The notes under the pieces: generated by a model | The model's input: only the letters and a program-made list of their open reading frames with translations | Databases searched by the model: none | What the model was told of the DNA's origin: nothing | Shown: one piece after another, positions 4,221-6,094 of the stretch | How positions within the stretch are numbered: position 1 is the stretch's first letter | Layout of the letters: each line of letters starts with the position of its first letter | Assembly: GCA_947581665.1 (NCBI GenBank) | Contig: CANPVI010000095.1 | Coordinates: forward strand, 1 to 6,094 | Length of the DNA: 6,094 nt | DNA from: an uncultured Atopobiaceae bacterium | GTDB taxonomy: Bacteria; Actinomycetota; Coriobacteriia; Coriobacteriales; Atopobiaceae | Direction of reading: 5' to 3' | Program-made: the position numbers and the translations under genes

Positions 4221-6094
4221 GAGAGCAGTTGGCACAGCGGTTTGCCGCCCCGTTGCCGGCTGGCATTTCGCGCAGGATCATCATCTGGCACGATGTGGCA
4301 GAGGAGTTCGAGGAGGAATTCGATTTCATTGCCGATCAGGGGCTCTTTGCGTTTGGCGGCACTTCCCGTGGCCAAGGAGAATTCTTTCCGCTTGACGGTG
4401 ACTCTCAACCTCAAAGGCAGCTTCGCTGCGTGAAGCCTGATTCCAACAACCTTTTTGTAGTGAAAGAGCTCATAGCCCGCGATGATATCGAAAGCGACAT
4501 TCTCATCTATCGCAACACCTCCGGCAGGAAGCTTGAGGGTGATTGGCTTGCCGACGTTGAGCTGTATGCCGAGCATTTTTCCGCTGATGCTGTCACGCTG
4601 CTTGCTGATGAGCTCGGCGTGGGAAACAGCACCGATATTCGACAGGCGCTTTCCGATTTCAAGCGCTTTTTCCGTTCGCATGAGCGTCTTGAGAAGTTTC
4701 GCGTCTGCATGCCCGATCCGCATACGTATGGCGATATAGCTCTTGGTGTTTTCGCCACGCTGTTTCGCGGCGCAACTGGACGTCGTGCGCAGACGGGAGC
4801 GGCGGATACTTCCACTATCATGAGGGATTATGTGACGTTGCTTTGGGAAGCTCAAAACGACGAATACATCGATATTGGCGAAGAGACGGGTTTGCAAAAT
4901 GAGAGCTCCCGCGCTGAGCTCTCGCATTCGAAATACCCCTATGCCTTGCTTGAGAAATACCAAGCGCATGAGGCGTTTATTAAGTTTCTTTCCGCTAAGC
5001 TTGGCTATGAGGGCTACCCTGATTCGGCGAAGGAACTTGCCGGTCATCTGCTGTTTTCGGCTGCGGCATGCACGCTGCCGCCTCAGATCTTCCGAGGGCT
5101 CAGCGTTGCCGCTTCACCTGAGCATCAGCAGGCATGTCTGACGATAGTGAGAGCGTGGCTGAAATCAGGTGGCTCAGAGAAACGCCAGCTATTCGATATA
5201 GCGCGTGTGGTGGAACGCGAAAGCAATCTGTATGGCAGACTTGAGGCGCTCGACGTTGCCCAGCTTGTTTCTTGCGATGTTTTCCCGCTTATCAACGAGG
5301 TCATTCTTAATAAATTGCTGCGCTGGATGGGGCAGGGCGAAGATCGTTGTGACGATGCAGTGAGCGCTACTGATCGTCGAAAAAACATGGAATGGTACGA
5401 AGAATATGCGAGCTATTTCAGCTTGCTTCTGGCGTCAGTAGAGGCGCAACGGTTCTATCGCAGCCATGCCGAGGGCTTCCATCTTGCCGACCCGGCGAAA
5501 GTTTGGCGCACCTACACGGACGACTGGTGCCAGATGGATCAAAGCTACCGGAAGGCACGCTTGGCCTATCGTGAGTGCTTGAACAATCCGTCGGATTCGC
5601 TCGATGATGCAGCGCGTGAGGCTATCGATTGGGTGGAAAGCCGCTATACGCAGTGGTTTTTGCCTGAGGTGAATGCCTGTTGGATGAAAACGGCGCGCTC
5701 TCAATGGCGAGAGAATGGTTGGGTAGAAGGAATTGCGCGACAGGATCGCTTCTATGAGGATGAAGTGGCGAACAACACTTCATCGAGCAAGGCGGCGCCA
5801 TGTACCGTCGTGGTGATTTCCGATGCGCTTCGTTATGGTGTGGGCGCAACTTTGGCGCAAAGGCTTGAGCAAACCACGCATGGCATCACGAAGCTTACGA
5901 GCATGCAAGCGGTGTTTCCCTCAATTACTGAGTTTGGCATGGCGGCACTTTTGCCGCACAGACGCTTGGGCTATGAGGTGAAAGATGGCCATGGGACGGT
6001 GCTTGCCGATGGCATGCCGACTGCTTCCACTCCGCAACGCCAAGCGGTGCTTCAGGCGTGCAACCCGAAAGGTCGGGCGTTGCAGATGCAGGAT
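4202..6094 (+). CDS. pglZ: PglZ, BREX alkaline-phosphatase-fold protein (5' 631 codons, cut by window end)
   Basis: PglZ is a core BREX protein of the alkaline phosphatase superfamily, required together with PglX for phage restriction and host methylation. The frame is open from ATG 4202 to the window edge. The start is fixed by an in-frame TAG immediately upstream (4199-4201); GGGG (4190-4193) is a weak ribosome binding site. The N terminus (about 1-40: REQLAQRFAAPLPAGISRRIIIWHDVAEEFEEEF) fits the PglZ N-terminal pattern 'R-hydrophobic-W-x-D...EFEEE'. A long helical middle region follows. The phosphatase-fold core begins with VVISDALRYGVG (about 537-548), where D541 is the expected metal ligand. 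FPSITEFGMAALLPH (about 572-586) has T576 at the expected nucleophile-type position, and VLADGMP and STPQRQAVL follow. Full-length type A proteins are, from memory, above 800 residues, so about a quarter lies outside. The gene is GC-rich, unlike the two genes before it. Confidence 0.92.
   Translation, partial: MAQVDIREQLAQRFAAPLPAGISRRIIIWHDVAEEFEEEFDFIADQGLFAFGGTSRGQGEFFPLDGDSQPQRQLRCVKPDSNNLFVVKELIARDDIESDILIYRNTSGRKLEGDWLADVELYAEHFSADAVTLLADELGVGNSTDIRQALSDFKRFFRSHERLEKFRVCMPDPHTYGDIALGVFATLFRGATGRRAQTGAADTSTIMRDYVTLLWEAQNDEYIDIGEETGLQNESSRAELSHSKYPYALLEKYQAHEAFIKFLSAKLGYEGYPDSAKELAGHLLFSAAACTLPPQIFRGLSVAASPEHQQACLTIVRAWLKSGGSEKRQLFDIARVVERESNLYGRLEALDVAQLVSCDVFPLINEVILNKLLRWMGQGEDRCDDAVSATDRRKNMEWYEEYASYFSLLLASVEAQRFYRSHAEGFHLADPAKVWRTYTDDWCQMDQSYRKARLAYRECLNNPSDSLDDAAREAIDWVESRYTQWFLPEVNACWMKTARSQWRENGWVEGIARQDRFYEDEVANNTSSSKAAPCTVVVISDALRYGVGATLAQRLEQTTHGITKLTSMQAVFPSITEFGMAALLPHRRLGYEVKDGHGTVLADGMPTASTPQRQAVLQACNPKGRALQMQD

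Noticed and set aside
4139..5047. 302-codon open frame on the minus strand
   Set aside because: It lies entirely antisense to pglZ, whose plus frame encodes recognisable family motifs. The minus frame gives a basic, unrecognised sequence typical of a GC-rich shadow.

Overview
The window joins two pieces of accessory DNA. An apparently intact IS21-family insertion sequence (78-2748, istA and istB on the minus strand) abuts the 3' part of a BREX phage-defence locus on the plus strand: a C-terminal fragment of the methyltransferase gene pglX, a small unrecognised gene, and the first 631 codons of the phosphatase-fold gene pglZ, which runs off the right edge. The organism is probably a fairly GC-rich bacterium. 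The style of the IS21 and IS110 proteins suggests a gut actinobacterium of the Coriobacteriia type, but that is an impression from memory and is held with low confidence.

Layout: 1-77 is a scrap of a coding frame with the K-x-DRRDA signature of IS110-family DEDD transposases. 78-218 and 2606-2748 are the IS21 ends. Each holds six copies of a 16-17 bp dyad repeat (GGTAA-N6-TTACC type) at a nearly exact 24-bp period, and the two ends are inverted relative to each other. Between them istA (DDE transposase) and istB (AAA+ ATPase) form a two-gene operon with an ATGA overlap. A 10-bp perfect inverted repeat in the istA leader buries most of the istA Shine-Dalgarno sequence.

From 2749 the sequence is in frame within PglX, but the DNA left of the IS is not PglX, and no target-site duplication joins the two flanks. 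The IS therefore marks a rearrangement (or assembly) junction and is not a simple insertion into pglX. The methyltransferase core of PglX is absent. The fragment also stops just after the SWDFQRHP motif, where long PglX proteins, as I recall them, continue for a few hundred residues.

Base composition changes abruptly. 2749-2940 is about 58% GC, the samples from 2941 to about 4130 run at about 30-40% GC, and pglZ returns to about 63% GC at its start. The AT-rich block covers the distal part of pglX plus the whole 174-codon unknown gene, so it looks like an imported cassette within a GC-rich BREX operon. The most interesting points are this cassette, the unknown gene in the pglX-pglZ interval, and the possible translational control of istA. 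As seen here, the BREX locus cannot make a complete PglX unless another copy lies elsewhere.
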